From Oscillibacter sp. (GTDB taxonomy: Bacteria; Bacillota; Clostridia; Oscillospirales; Oscillospiraceae), in the NCBI GenBank assembly GCA_003522105.1, contig DPGF01000078.1, positions 1-40,955 on the forward strand: a stretch of 40,955 nucleotides of DNA, given 5' to 3'. The stretch's first letter is position 1, and the number at the start of each line of letters is the position of its first letter. Positions 8,013 through 16,633 of this stretch are shown here, one piece after another. The notes under the pieces are model-generated. The model was not told the DNA's origin, made no database searches, and saw nothing but the letters and a program-made list of their open reading frames with translations. The position numbers and the translations under genes were made by a program.

Positions 8013-8041
8013 ATTATAAGCAGCCGCCATATATTTGTCAA
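8013..8041 (-). promoter_or_regulatory. Near-perfect sigma-A promoter of the riboswitch operon
   Basis: On the minus strand TTGACA (8041-8036) is followed by a 17-base spacer and TATAAT (8018-8013). Both hexamers match the consensus exactly. Transcription would start near 8006, leaving about 25 bases before the aptamer. Such a strong promoter fits a gene set whose control is mainly by the riboswitch. Confidence 0.9.
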
Positions 8042-8129
8042 CGCGGAAGATGCGCCTCTGCCGCGCCCTCGCTTTTTTGGTCAATTTGTCACATTTGCGC
8101 AAAAAATATCTGCTTTCACAAATTTTATC

Positions 8130-8156
8130 TTGCTTCTCCCGACATTTTTCTATAAT
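8130..8156 (+). promoter_or_regulatory. Putative promoter of the regulator-MMPL operon
   Basis: TATAAT at 8151-8156 is a perfect -10 hexamer 27 bases before the start codon at 8184. The -35 is poor: TTGCTT at 8130-8135 with a 15-base spacer is the best match. The weak -35 suggests an activator or low basal expression, possibly autoregulation by the encoded HTH protein. Confidence 0.55.
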
Positions 8157-8183
8157 GTTGTCGACAGAACAGGAGGTACAGCC

Positions 8184-8471
8184 ATGTACGTTACCTACAA
8201 CAACCTTTTTAAGCTCCTCATCGACAAGGGACTCAATAAAACAGAGTTTGCGCGCGAGGTCGGCATCAGCTCCAATACGCTCGCCAAGCTCTCGAAAAAT
8301 GAACTCGTTTCGCTTGAGGTGCTCGTGCGCATCTGCCGTAAGCTCGACTGCTCGCTTGGCGACATCGTACAGATCGCGCCGAGCGAAGCGCCGATCGAAA
8401 ACGGCTTAGAGCGCAGAAAGAAACGAACCCAATCCAGAGAAAAAGGAGGCTCATCGCTATACCATGAGTAA
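8184..8471 (+). CDS. Small Cro/C1-type HTH transcriptional regulator
   Basis: A 95-residue protein starting at the ATG at 8184, placed 7 bases after AGGAGG (8171-8176). Residues about 8-68 form a single Cro/C1 (XRE) helix-turn-helix domain: KTEFAREVGISSNTLAKLSK followed by LEVLVRICRKLDCSLGDIV, the arrangement of small YozG-like regulators. The C-terminal 25 residues are charged (ERRKKRTQSREKGG) and without clear fold. The last 8 bases overlap the MMPL gene start, so it is the first gene of an operon with the exporter and the GLUG protein and most likely controls it. There is no sensor domain, so any signal would have to act through another partner. Confidence 0.88.
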   Translation: MYVTYNNLFKLLIDKGLNKTEFAREVGISSNTLAKLSKNELVSLEVLVRICRKLDCSLGDIVQIAPSEAPIENGLERRKKRTQSREKGGSSLYHE

Positions 8472-10908
8472 CGAATCCAAAGCGACCGGTTCCAGCTTTA
8501 TGGAAAAGCTGGCGACCGTGATCGTCGACAAGCGGAATCTCATTTTTCTGCTCACCATTATTCTGCTCGTTTTCTCCGTCTTTTCCCGCAACTGGGTCGA
8601 GGTGGAAAGCGATCTGACATATTACCTGCCGGGCGACTCGGAGACAAAGCAGGCGCTCACCATCATGGACGAGCAGTTCACCACCTACGGCACGGCCGAG
8701 GTCATGGTGGCCAACATCACGCCCGAGCAGGCCGCTGCGCTGGAGCCTAAGATCAAGGAGATCAAGGGCGTGCAGAGCGTGGACTACGACGAGACCACCG
8801 CGCACTACAACAACCTCTCCGCACTCTATTCCATCACCTTTGCCTACAGCGAAGATGACGACGCCTGCCTTGACTCGCTCAACGCTGTGAAGGAATATCT
8901 CTCCAACTATGATCTGTATGTCGACACCGACCTCGGCAACACGCAGCAGGAAACGATCGACCACGAGATCAGTGTCATCATGGTGTATGTTGCCATCGTC
9001 ATCGTGCTCGTGCTGCTCTTCACGTCCGAGACCTACGGCGAGGTGCCGGTACTGATCCTGACGTTCGTGGTCGCACTTGTGCTGAATCAGGGCACGAATT
9101 TCCTGATGGGCAAGATCTCGTTCATTTCGAACTCCGTCACAAGCATTTTGCAGCTGGCGCTCTCCATCGACTATGCCATCATCTTCTGCAACCGCTTCAA
9201 GGAGGAACACCGGCTGCTGCCGCTGCGCGAGGCCGTCATCGTCTCGCTGAGCAAGTCCATTCCCGAGATCGGCGCGAGCAGCCTCACGACCATCGGTGGC
9301 CTCGTTGCAATGCTTTTCATGCAGTTCAAGCTCGGCCCCGACATGGCACTGTGCCTCATCAAATCCATTCTCTTTGCGCTGCTCGCCGCGTTCATCGTGA
9401 TGCCGGGGCTTCTGATGCTCTTCGGCCCGCTCATTGACCGCACGCAGCACCGCAGCTTCGTCCCCAAGATCTCCTTTGTCGGTAAGCTCGACTTTGCCAC
9501 ACGCTATATCATTCCTCTGGTCTTTGTCGCGCTGGCTGTCATCGGTTTCCGCCTTTCGTCCAACTGTCCCTATGCTTACGGCTACGGCCTCATCACCGCC
9601 CCCAAGCAGAATGAAACGCAGTTTGCCCAGCAGATGATCGAGGACAACTTTACCTCAAAAAATATGCTCGCGCTGATCGTTCCCACGGGCGATTACGACA
9701 AGGAATCTGCCATTCTAAGCGAGCTCAGTCAGTACGACGAGGTCGATTCCACGATGGGTCTTACCAACATTGAAGCGCTCGACGGTTACATGCTCGCCGA
9801 CAAGCTGACGCCGCGTCAGTTCGCCGAGCTTGCAGGGCTTGATTATGAGGCCGCGCAGGTCGTTTACGCCGCCTACGCCGCGCAGCATTCGGAATACGGC
9901 AAGCTTGCGGGCAACCTCGCCACCTACAAAGTCCCGCTCATCGACATGTTCCTCTTTGTCTGCGATCAGGTGGACGCCGGCATCGTCACGCTCAGCGACG
10001 AGCAGACGAAGCTTTTGCAGGAAGCCGAGGTACAGATGAGCAGCGCCAAGGCGCAGCTCGAAGGCCCGGACTATGACCGCATGCTCGTCTACCTCACGCT
10101 GCCGGAAAGCGGCGATGAGACCTACGCCTTCACCGACAAAATTCTCGAAATTGCCGAAAAGTATTACCCCGATGAAAACGTCTACCTCGCGGGCGAATCG
10201 ACGAACGAATACGAATTTGAAAAGTCCTTCGCCGTGGATAACAAGGTCGTCAGCATCGTGTCGGTGCTCGTGGTTATGCTGGTGCTGCTCTTCACGTTCA
10301 ACTCCGCCGGCATGCCGGTGCTGCTGATTTTGGTGATCCAGGGCTGCATCTGGCTCAACTTCTCGTTCCCGACCATCACGGGCAAATATGTATTTTTCCT
10401 GGGCTATCTGATCGTGTCCTCCATACAGATGGGCGCGAACATCGACTACGCCATCGTCATCGCGAGCCGCTATCAGGAGCTCAAGGGCAAGATGCACCAC
10501 CGCGACGCCATCGTGGAAACGCTGAACTTTGCCTTCCCGACGATCATCACCTCTGGCTCGATCCTTTCGATCTGCGGCTTTTTGATCGGCAGCATGACCT
10601 CCGAGCCCGTCATTGCGGGCATCGGCGAGAGCCTCGGACGCGGCACAGTCATTTCCATCATCATGGTCATGTTCGCCCTGCCGCAGATCCTGCTCATCGG
10701 CAGCGGCATCGTCGATAAAACGTCGTTCTCTGTGCCGTCCATTTCGGAAAAGAAATCCGGACACGGCAAGATCTCCGTCAACGGCATGGTGCGCGGCAAC
10801 ATCAACGGCACAGTGCATGGCATCATGCACGCCACGGTCGAGGGTGACATCGACCTGAATCTGATCTCCGGATCTGCAAATGAGGAGCAAGACGATGAAG
10901 AAGACTAA
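8464..10908 (+). CDS. MMPL/RND-superfamily membrane exporter
   Basis: An 814-residue protein with the two-fold layout of MMPL exporters. Each half has one membrane helix (about 25-42 and 350-366), a large extracellular domain, then a five-helix bundle. The conserved helix motifs are SIDYAIIFCNRFKEE in the first half and ANIDYAIVIASRYQELK in the second; the Asp-Tyr pair in each is the proton-relay position of this family. MMPL proteins use the proton gradient to move lipids or hydrophobic compounds across the membrane. The last 60 residues are unusual: a hydrophilic tail with the repeating pattern NGMVRGNINGTVHGIM and HATVEGDIDLN, like a short beta-helix, then an acidic end. It overlaps the regulator upstream and the GLUG protein downstream (14 bases), so all three are co-translated. 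Confidence 0.92.
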   Translation: MSNESKATGSSFMEKLATVIVDKRNLIFLLTIILLVFSVFSRNWVEVESDLTYYLPGDSETKQALTIMDEQFTTYGTAEVMVANITPEQAAALEPKIKEIKGVQSVDYDETTAHYNNLSALYSITFAYSEDDDACLDSLNAVKEYLSNYDLYVDTDLGNTQQETIDHEISVIMVYVAIVIVLVLLFTSETYGEVPVLILTFVVALVLNQGTNFLMGKISFISNSVTSILQLALSIDYAIIFCNRFKEEHRLLPLREAVIVSLSKSIPEIGASSLTTIGGLVAMLFMQFKLGPDMALCLIKSILFALLAAFIVMPGLLMLFGPLIDRTQHRSFVPKISFVGKLDFATRYIIPLVFVALAVIGFRLSSNCPYAYGYGLITAPKQNETQFAQQMIEDNFTSKNMLALIVPTGDYDKESAILSELSQYDEVDSTMGLTNIEALDGYMLADKLTPRQFAELAGLDYEAAQVVYAAYAAQHSEYGKLAGNLATYKVPLIDMFLFVCDQVDAGIVTLSDEQTKLLQEAEVQMSSAKAQLEGPDYDRMLVYLTLPESGDETYAFTDKILEIAEKYYPDENVYLAGESTNEYEFEKSFAVDNKVVSIVSVLVVMLVLLFTFNSAGMPVLLILVIQGCIWLNFSFPTITGKYVFFLGYLIVSSIQMGANIDYAIVIASRYQELKGKMHHRDAIVETLNFAFPTIITSGSILSICGFLIGSMTSEPVIAGIGESLGRGTVISIIMVMFALPQILLIGSGIVDKTSFSVPSISEKKSGHGKISVNGMVRGNINGTVHGIMHATVEGDIDLNLISGSANEEQDDEED

Positions 10909-13900
10909 TCATTTCTATCGCTTCTGCGCGCTTGCGCTCTCGTGCCTGCTGCTCGTGTCGCTGTTTCCCGTCATGCAGGCCTTTGCCGACGGGGACGGCG
11001 CCATTCACATCAAAAGCGCAGAAGATCTGCAGGAGCTTGCGCGCTCCTGCACACTCGACTCCTGGTCGCGCGGCAAAACCGTTGTTCTTGACAACGACAT
11101 CGTGCTCGAAAGCGACGATGCGCTGCCCATTCCGACATTCGGCGGCACATTCCGGGGCAACGGCTACACCATCAGCGGTCTTTCCATCACGCAGAGCGTT
11201 TCCCCCGCCGGTCTTTTCGGCGTGCTGCAAAAGGACGCCGTCATCACAGAGCTGAACGTGGAAGGCATGGTCTCTCCCTCGGGCGACAGTGAAAGCGTCG
11301 GCGGCATCGTGGGCGAAAACTACGGCGCCATCGAACAGAGTACGTTCAATGGCAGTGTTTCGGGCAAACGCAGCGTCGGCGGCGTGGTCGGCCGCAACCG
11401 ATCCAGCGGCGTTGTACGCGCGTGTGAAGCCTCCGGTGCGATCTTCGGACAGAATATGACAGGCGGTATCGTGGGTGAAAACCTCGGTTCCATCGTCTCC
11501 TGCCGCGGCCGCGCCTATGTAAACATCGAGAGCACCGACCCCTCCATCGACCTGAGCAATATGAACCTTGAATTCTCGCTCGACCTCGCCAAGCTCTCCC
11601 GCGCCGACACGCTCAACACCGCCACCGACACCGGCGGCATTGCAGGCTATTCCTCCGGCGCGATCGCGTCGAGCACAAACTACGCCGCTGTCGGTTATCA
11701 GCACATCGGCTACAATATCGGCGGCGTGGTCGGCCGCAGCAGCGGACAGGTGCTCGCGTGCAGCAATGAAGGCGCGGTCTGCGGGCGAAAGGACGTCGGC
11801 GGCATCGCCGGCCAAATGGAGCCCTATATCCGCATGGAGGTCTCCGACGGTCTGCTGCAGCAGCTCAAAACACAACTCAATGAGCTCAGCAGTCTTGTCA
11901 ACACGGCAACCAACCATGCCGAAGGCGGCTCGAATGAGATCGCCTCGCGCCTGAACAGCATGTCCGGCTATGTGGACAACGCGGCCAATGAGCTGAACAA
12001 CGTCCGGCTGAACGCCAGCATTGACAGCGTCATCACCGGCGACGGCTCCCATTCCTCCGACACTCTGATCGGCGGCGGCAAGGGCGCAGCCGGCGGCATC
12101 GACCACGAGCATTCCGACAGCGGTCACAGCACCACCATCTGGGGCGGCAGTGCCGCAGGCGCGGGCGCGAGCCACGAGGGTAACGCCTCGGGCACCGTCA
12201 CCGGCTCGACTCAGGTCGTCGCTGCACCGGATCTTGGCGGGCTGACCTCGTCGATCAACGGCCTGAGCAGTCAGGTCACGATGCTCAACAACGCCGCCAG
12301 CGGCACGGTCGGCACATTGGCAAATGACATTCGTTCGATCAACAATAAGTTCAACGAGCTGACAGGAACGCTGTTTTCCGCCATTTCCTCGCTCAGCGGC
12401 GGCACGGGCGACATCATTGTCGACGCCTCCGATGTCGACATCGATTCCGTCACGTTCGGTAAAGTCTCTTCCTGCCGCAACAGCGGCGCGGTGTACGGCG
12501 ATGTGAATACCGGCGGCATCACAGGCTCCATGACCATTGAATACACGCTCGACCCCGAGGACGACGTCACCGGCCATCTTTCCGGCTTTTACCGCAAGCA
12601 GTACGAATACAGGGCGATCCTCCAGAGCTGTGTGAACACCGGCGATGTGACCGGCAAGCGCAGTTACGTCGGCGGTATCGTCGGGCGCATGGATCTCGGC
12701 TATCTCACCGCATGCGAAACCGCTTCCTGCACGGTGGCAAGCGAAAACGGCAGCTACACCGGCGGCATCGCCGGACTTACCGGCGCAACGGTACACGGCA
12801 GCTTTGCCAAGTGCACGCTCAGCGGCAAGAAGTACATCGGCGGCATCGTCGGCAGCGGCGTACAGGAAAATATCGACGGCAGCGGAAGCAGCGTGCGCTG
12901 GAACTATTCGCTTGTGGACATCACCGATTGCCAGCAATATCGCGGCGCGATCTCCGGCAGCGATACAGGTACGTTTGAGTACAACTACTACGTCTCCGAT
13001 GATCTCCCCGGCATCAACCGCCAGAGCTATGTCGGACGCGCAGAACCCACCTCCTACGAAGAGCTTCTCACGCTTCCCGAGCTGCCGGAGAGCATGAAAT
13101 CCTTCTCTCTCACCTTCGTTGCCGACGGTGAGACCGTGCTCAGCCGCACCTTCCACTACGGCGATTCCTTCGCCGAAAGCGACATTCCCGATCCGCCGCA
13201 GAAGGATGGCTGCCATGTCCACTGGGATCGAAGCGACCTTACAAACCTGCACTTCGACACCGTTGTCACCGCAGTCTACGAAGCCTACACCCCCGCGCTT
13301 GCCTCCGAGCAGACGCGCGACGGCGGACTTGCCATTCTTCTCGTCGAAGGAAACTACAACGACGGCAGCGTCATCGCCATGACCGCTCAGTCTCTTACGC
13401 CCGCGGCGTTCGATGTTCAATCCGGCACCGTGTTCGACCGCATACAGGGCTATTTCTCCTGCCTTCGCCGCGGCGAGATCCCCTCCACGACCGCCAACGC
13501 AGAAGTGCTTGAGCAGTGGCATGTAGAGCTTGCCGACGACGGGCAGAACGCGCACACCCTGCGCTATCTTCCGCCGGACGGGCAGAAGGATATCCGCATC
13601 TACGTGCGCGAAAATGGCGGCAGCTGGCAGGAAACAGGCTGCGACACAATGGGCAGCTACCTCACCTTCACGGCAAGCGGTGACAGCGTTGACTTCGCCG
13701 CCGTGCGGACGCTGAACGTCCTTGGCATCTGGCTCATCAGCCTTGCTGTGCTGGCGGTTCTTGTTCTTCTGATCGTTCTGCTTGTCCGCCGCCGCAAGCG
13801 CAGGGCACGCCGGCGCGCGGAAGCGCTCGCGCGCAGCATGAGCGCCGTTACGCAGGCCGAGCAGATCGTCCGCAGCGCGGATACCGAAAGCGCCCAGACA

Positions 13901-15454
13901 GAAGATACAGCCACGGCCAGCGAGGGCGCGCCGGAAGCATCCGCCGTTCCCGCCGCGGCAGTCCCCGCACCGGTCGTCACCACCGCAGCGGAAAGCGCAG
14001 AAAATGCTTCCACAGCTGCTCCCGCTCCGTCCGCTCCCGTTGACTCCGATTCCATTGAAGCGCGCCTTGCGCGCGCGGAAGAGGAGCTGCGGCTGCTGCG
14101 CGAGGAGCGCGAAGCGCGCGAAAACGCACTCACGCAGCCCGCGGTCCCGCCCGCGCCGAAAAAGCGCAGACACCGCCGCTTCCTTCCCATCCTCATCACG
14201 ATCCTCGTTCTGCTTGGCGCAGCGGCGGCATTCTTCCTCAAGTCCGACTTCAAGAAGGATCTTGAGGCCTGCCGCCTCATCGAAGCGCGCATCAAGGAAG
14301 ATCCCATGGCGATGGACGTCACCGTTGACGCTTCCTGCGGCAAGCTCGTTCTTCGCGCAGACGCTTCCGTCGCCCGCACGAAAGCAGATGGGACTTCTGT
14401 CACCTGCATCGACCGCGACGGCGCGGCGCTCTACTACGCAGACGGCGCGCTCTACCTGGAAAACGGCAAGTCCTACGCTGTCGGCGGCGCATTCCCAAAT
14501 TACGCCGAGCTCATGGATGAGACCGCTGAGCTCTGCCGCACGCTGAGCGTGAGCAAATCCGTGGACGGGCAGAACAAGGTCTACACCTTCACCGCCGAGG
14601 GCGATGACGCGAGCGCGCTGCTGCATCTTCTCACCTCGGACGAGATCGCCGACGCCGCGGCGCTCTCCTCGATCCGCGTGACGCTCACCGCAGAGAGCGG
14701 CGAGCTGATGCACATGACCTTTGCGGCAGAGAACTCCGGTGATCTGCATGTAAATGCCAGTGCCATCTTCACCGATGCGTCTGCGCCCGCAGTGCCGGAC
14801 GAGGTGCTCTCCGCCATTCGCTCGTCCGGCGGCGCCGCCTCTTCTTCCACGCTAACAGACGATGCGCTCCGCCTGCTGCACGCATGGGGCGAGCTGACAA
14901 ATGACATTTCTTCGTCTGACATTTCCCTTTCCGCCGACTGCGGCCCGATCGTGCTGAGCAGCACGCTCCAGTACGACCGCAGCAGCATCGATGGTCAGAG
15001 CTACGGCTGCATTCGCAAAAACACGCTCGCCGTCTACTTCTCCGGTGACAAGATCTGCGACGCGAGCGGCAACAGTGTGGACGCCGCAAGTGCACAGCTC
15101 GTCGACGCCTCTTCGCTCATCGACCTCTGCTACCGCCTGATCCTTGACGGCAGCGCAGGCTGCGAGCGCGTGAGCGACGGCTATCTCTACGGGCTCTCGC
15201 TCGATTCTGACGCCATGAATGATCTGGCCGCCGCCATCGCGCCGGACATCAAGGCGCAAAATGTGACCTTCTCCTCCGGGCGCATCTCCGTGCTCGTGAG
15301 CGAGCAGGGCGCGCTCAAGTCGGTCAACATTTCGTGCAGCGGCGCGCTGCATCTCATCCTCTCTGACGCTCCGGCGTCGCTCTCCGCCGTCATCACGCCG
15401 GCGGAACGCGAATTCTTGATTCTCCAGCCGGCGCTCAATGCGCTGAAACAATAG
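10895..15454 (+). CDS. Large surface protein with GLUG repeats, two membrane segments and a duplicated C-terminal domain
   Basis: A 1519-residue protein. The ATG at 10895 is preferred because GAGGAG lies 7 bases upstream. Residues 1-31 are a signal peptide ending MQAFA. Residues about 35-690 hold GLUG-type repeats (VGGIVGENYGAIEQ, VGGVVGRNRSSG, TGGIVGENLGSI, IGGVVGRSSGQV, VGGIAGQ, TGGITGSM, VGGIVGRMDLG, IGGIVGS), a beta-helix type found in adhesins, interrupted by a Gly/Ser/His-rich stretch. A membrane helix (about 942-966) precedes RRRKRRARRR, then a 130-residue Ala/Pro/Glu-rich segment with a coiled coil (EARLARAEEELRLLREE) and a second helix (about 1096-1117). The final 400 residues contain two related modules (VTVDASCGKLVLRADASV, ISLSADCGPIVLSSTLQY). 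Both large parts are probably outside, with the linker inside. Function unknown; the neighbouring MMPL exporter may be a partner. Confidence 0.85.
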   Translation: MKKTNHFYRFCALALSCLLLVSLFPVMQAFADGDGAIHIKSAEDLQELARSCTLDSWSRGKTVVLDNDIVLESDDALPIPTFGGTFRGNGYTISGLSITQSVSPAGLFGVLQKDAVITELNVEGMVSPSGDSESVGGIVGENYGAIEQSTFNGSVSGKRSVGGVVGRNRSSGVVRACEASGAIFGQNMTGGIVGENLGSIVSCRGRAYVNIESTDPSIDLSNMNLEFSLDLAKLSRADTLNTATDTGGIAGYSSGAIASSTNYAAVGYQHIGYNIGGVVGRSSGQVLACSNEGAVCGRKDVGGIAGQMEPYIRMEVSDGLLQQLKTQLNELSSLVNTATNHAEGGSNEIASRLNSMSGYVDNAANELNNVRLNASIDSVITGDGSHSSDTLIGGGKGAAGGIDHEHSDSGHSTTIWGGSAAGAGASHEGNASGTVTGSTQVVAAPDLGGLTSSINGLSSQVTMLNNAASGTVGTLANDIRSINNKFNELTGTLFSAISSLSGGTGDIIVDASDVDIDSVTFGKVSSCRNSGAVYGDVNTGGITGSMTIEYTLDPEDDVTGHLSGFYRKQYEYRAILQSCVNTGDVTGKRSYVGGIVGRMDLGYLTACETASCTVASENGSYTGGIAGLTGATVHGSFAKCTLSGKKYIGGIVGSGVQENIDGSGSSVRWNYSLVDITDCQQYRGAISGSDTGTFEYNYYVSDDLPGINRQSYVGRAEPTSYEELLTLPELPESMKSFSLTFVADGETVLSRTFHYGDSFAESDIPDPPQKDGCHVHWDRSDLTNLHFDTVVTAVYEAYTPALASEQTRDGGLAILLVEGNYNDGSVIAMTAQSLTPAAFDVQSGTVFDRIQGYFSCLRRGEIPSTTANAEVLEQWHVELADDGQNAHTLRYLPPDGQKDIRIYVRENGGSWQETGCDTMGSYLTFTASGDSVDFAAVRTLNVLGIWLISLAVLAVLVLLIVLLVRRRKRRARRRAEALARSMSAVTQAEQIVRSADTESAQTEDTATASEGAPEASAVPAAAVPAPVVTTAAESAENASTAAPAPSAPVDSDSIEARLARAEEELRLLREEREARENALTQPAVPPAPKKRRHRRFLPILITILVLLGAAAAFFLKSDFKKDLEACRLIEARIKEDPMAMDVTVDASCGKLVLRADASVARTKADGTSVTCIDRDGAALYYADGALYLENGKSYAVGGAFPNYAELMDETAELCRTLSVSKSVDGQNKVYTFTAEGDDASALLHLLTSDEIADAAALSSIRVTLTAESGELMHMTFAAENSGDLHVNASAIFTDASAPAVPDEVLSAIRSSGGAASSSTLTDDALRLLHAWGELTNDISSSDISLSADCGPIVLSSTLQYDRSSIDGQSYGCIRKNTLAVYFSGDKICDASGNSVDAASAQLVDASSLIDLCYRLILDGSAGCERVSDGYLYGLSLDSDAMNDLAAAIAPDIKAQNVTFSSGRISVLVSEQGALKSVNISCSGALHLILSDAPASLSAVITPAEREFLILQPALNALKQ

Positions 15455-15477
15455 AAAAGCGGAGGGAGTTACCAATC

Positions 15478-16080
15478 ATGGAAAATCGCATCATCAGCAT
15501 CAGCCGCCAGTTCGGCAGCGGCGGCCACGAAGTTGCAGTAAAAACAGCGGATCTTCTCGGGATCCGCGTCTATGAGCGCGAGCTGATCCGCCTTGCGTGT
15601 GAATACGGCGAGCTTTCGGAGAAAACGCTCTCCCCCTCAGACGAAAAGGCGACCAACCCCTACCTCTTTCAGACGGTACACGAGGGCAACCACCACGTGC
15701 TGCGCGGCAAGCCGACGAGCGAGGTGCTTTTCGCCCTGCAAAGCCACGAGATCCGCCGCATTGCCCGCCACGAAGAGTGCGTTTTTGTCGGGCGATGCGC
15801 AGACTATGTGCTGCGCGAGGAAAACGTGAAGCTCCTCACCGTCTTCGTCTCCGCGCCGGACGAGCACCGCATTCAGCGCAAAATGGCGCAGGAAAAACTC
15901 ACGCGCGACCAGGCCGTGCGCCTGATCCGCAAGATGGACAAGCAGCGCCGCAAGTATTACGAAAGCTATACCGGCCGCATCTGGGGCGCACCGGGCGGCT
16001 ACGATCTCTATCTCGACACCGGCATTCTCTCCACCGCCGATGCCGCAGCCATCGTCGCCGACCGCTTCCGCAAGCTGTAA
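15478..16080 (+). CDS. Cytidylate kinase-like family protein
   Basis: A 200-residue cytoplasmic protein that starts with IISISRQFGSGGHEVAVKTA, the signature of the cytidylate-kinase-like family. The nucleotide-loop region GSGGHEVA lacks the GKS/T lysine of true kinases, which is normal in this family. Other family features are CVFVGRCADYVL, VFVSAPDEHRIQRKM and DKQRRKYYESYTGRIWG, then YDLYLDTGILS. These resemble the lid and acceptor regions of Cmk, but the real substrate is not known. A good ribosome site GGAGGGAG precedes the ATG at 15478, and only 23 bases separate it from the GLUG protein, so it probably belongs to that operon. Length is usual for the family. It is not the housekeeping cmk, which is larger and has a normal P-loop. 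Confidence 0.88.
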   Translation: MENRIISISRQFGSGGHEVAVKTADLLGIRVYERELIRLACEYGELSEKTLSPSDEKATNPYLFQTVHEGNHHVLRGKPTSEVLFALQSHEIRRIARHEECVFVGRCADYVLREENVKLLTVFVSAPDEHRIQRKMAQEKLTRDQAVRLIRKMDKQRRKYYESYTGRIWGAPGGYDLYLDTGILSTADAAAIVADRFRKL

Positions 16081-16099
16081 AAAGCACCGCACCAATCAA

Positions 16100-16137
16100 G
16101 GGCGGGAGAACTCTTTTGAAAAAGAGTTTCCCCACCC
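16100..16137 (+). terminator. Hairpin after the cytidylate-kinase-like gene
   Basis: GGGCGGGAGAACTCTT pairs with AAGAGTTTCCCCACCC with two mismatches around a short loop. It lies 20 bases after the stop at 16080 and is the likely end of the regulator-MMPL-GLUG operon, although no clear T-run follows. Confidence 0.5.
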
Positions 16138-16140
16138 TTC

Positions 16141-16575
16141 AGCTTGTCAAAAAACGCCAGTTCTCAAAACACGAGGACTGGTGTTTTATCATTAAAGGGA
16201 GTAAAAATCGTTATATAGGGAACAAAATTGGAAGCATTTCACTTCCGAATAGCGATCTTTTTGAGATTCATGGCAGCATATTTAAGCCTCACCCATACAG
16301 AGGCTGAAGCAACACCATTTTTATTAACACCACCGGATCTGATCCGGGGCGGCCGTTATCTGCGCAATAATATGGACTTAGCCGTGCATACAGCCATTCA
16401 CAATCCATTACATTCTCTATCTTGCGCAATAAATGATCCTTGGGGACTAAGGCATCTACATCCACCATCACGATATCTCTTCGAGAATTCTTTCTCCAAT
16501 TTTCCAACCTTACCCCCCCTTTTTTCTCTATGATAGCAGAAGAACCTCGCCAGTGACGAGGTTCTTTGACAAGCC
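16141..16575. mobile_element. Internally deleted IS1182-type element with hairpin ends
   Basis: The two ends are similar in inverted orientation. The left end (16141-16192) reads AGCTTGTCAAAAAACGCC, a hairpin (CCAGTTCTC...GAGGACTGG), then GTTTTATCAT. The right end read on the minus strand (16575-16530) reads GGCTTGTCAAAGAACCTCG, a hairpin, then CGAGGTTCTTCTGCTATCAT. Between them only the N-terminal part of a transposase remains. It looks like a decayed IS reduced to about 435 bases. Exact borders and target duplication were not established. Confidence 0.55.
16289..16507 (-). pseudogene. IS1182-family transposase, N-terminal remnant
   Basis: About 72 codons remain. The frame contains VDALVPKDHLLRKIENVMD, then YYCADNGRPGSDPVVLIKM and LLQPLYG, which match the N-terminal domain of IS1182-type transposases. 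An intact gene would continue after LYG for some 400 more residues with the DDE catalytic domain; here a TGA stop follows at once and no catalytic part is found before the left end of the element. The frame opens with a TTG at 16507; the first ATG (MVDVDAL) is 13 codons in. It cannot make an active transposase. Confidence 0.75.
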
Positions 16576-16576
16576 G

Positions 16577-16614
16577 AAAGGGAGCGCTCCGGCATTTGCC
16601 GGGGCGCTCCCTTT
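16577..16614. repeat. Palindromic interspersed repeat, copy 1 (feo operon 3' end)
   Basis: AAAGGGAGCGCTCCGGCA pairs with TGCCGGGGCGCTCCCTTT with one mismatch. Together with the flanking GGTTCTTTGACAAGCCG it is a near match to 20575-20632. It stands 20 bases past the end of the FeoB-associated gene and may serve as the terminator of the feo operon, although the T-run is on the plus-strand side (GATTTTTTC). Confidence 0.75.
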
Positions 16615-16633
16615 GCGATTTTTTCAGCGAGAG

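Noticed and set aside
10823..14749. A 1308-codon open frame on the minus strand, antisense to the GLUG protein gene
   Set aside because: It is a shadow of codon bias in a GC-rich gene. Its product is a low-complexity Ala/Gly/Arg mix with no domain, signal peptide or ribosome site, while the plus-strand frame has clear motifs.
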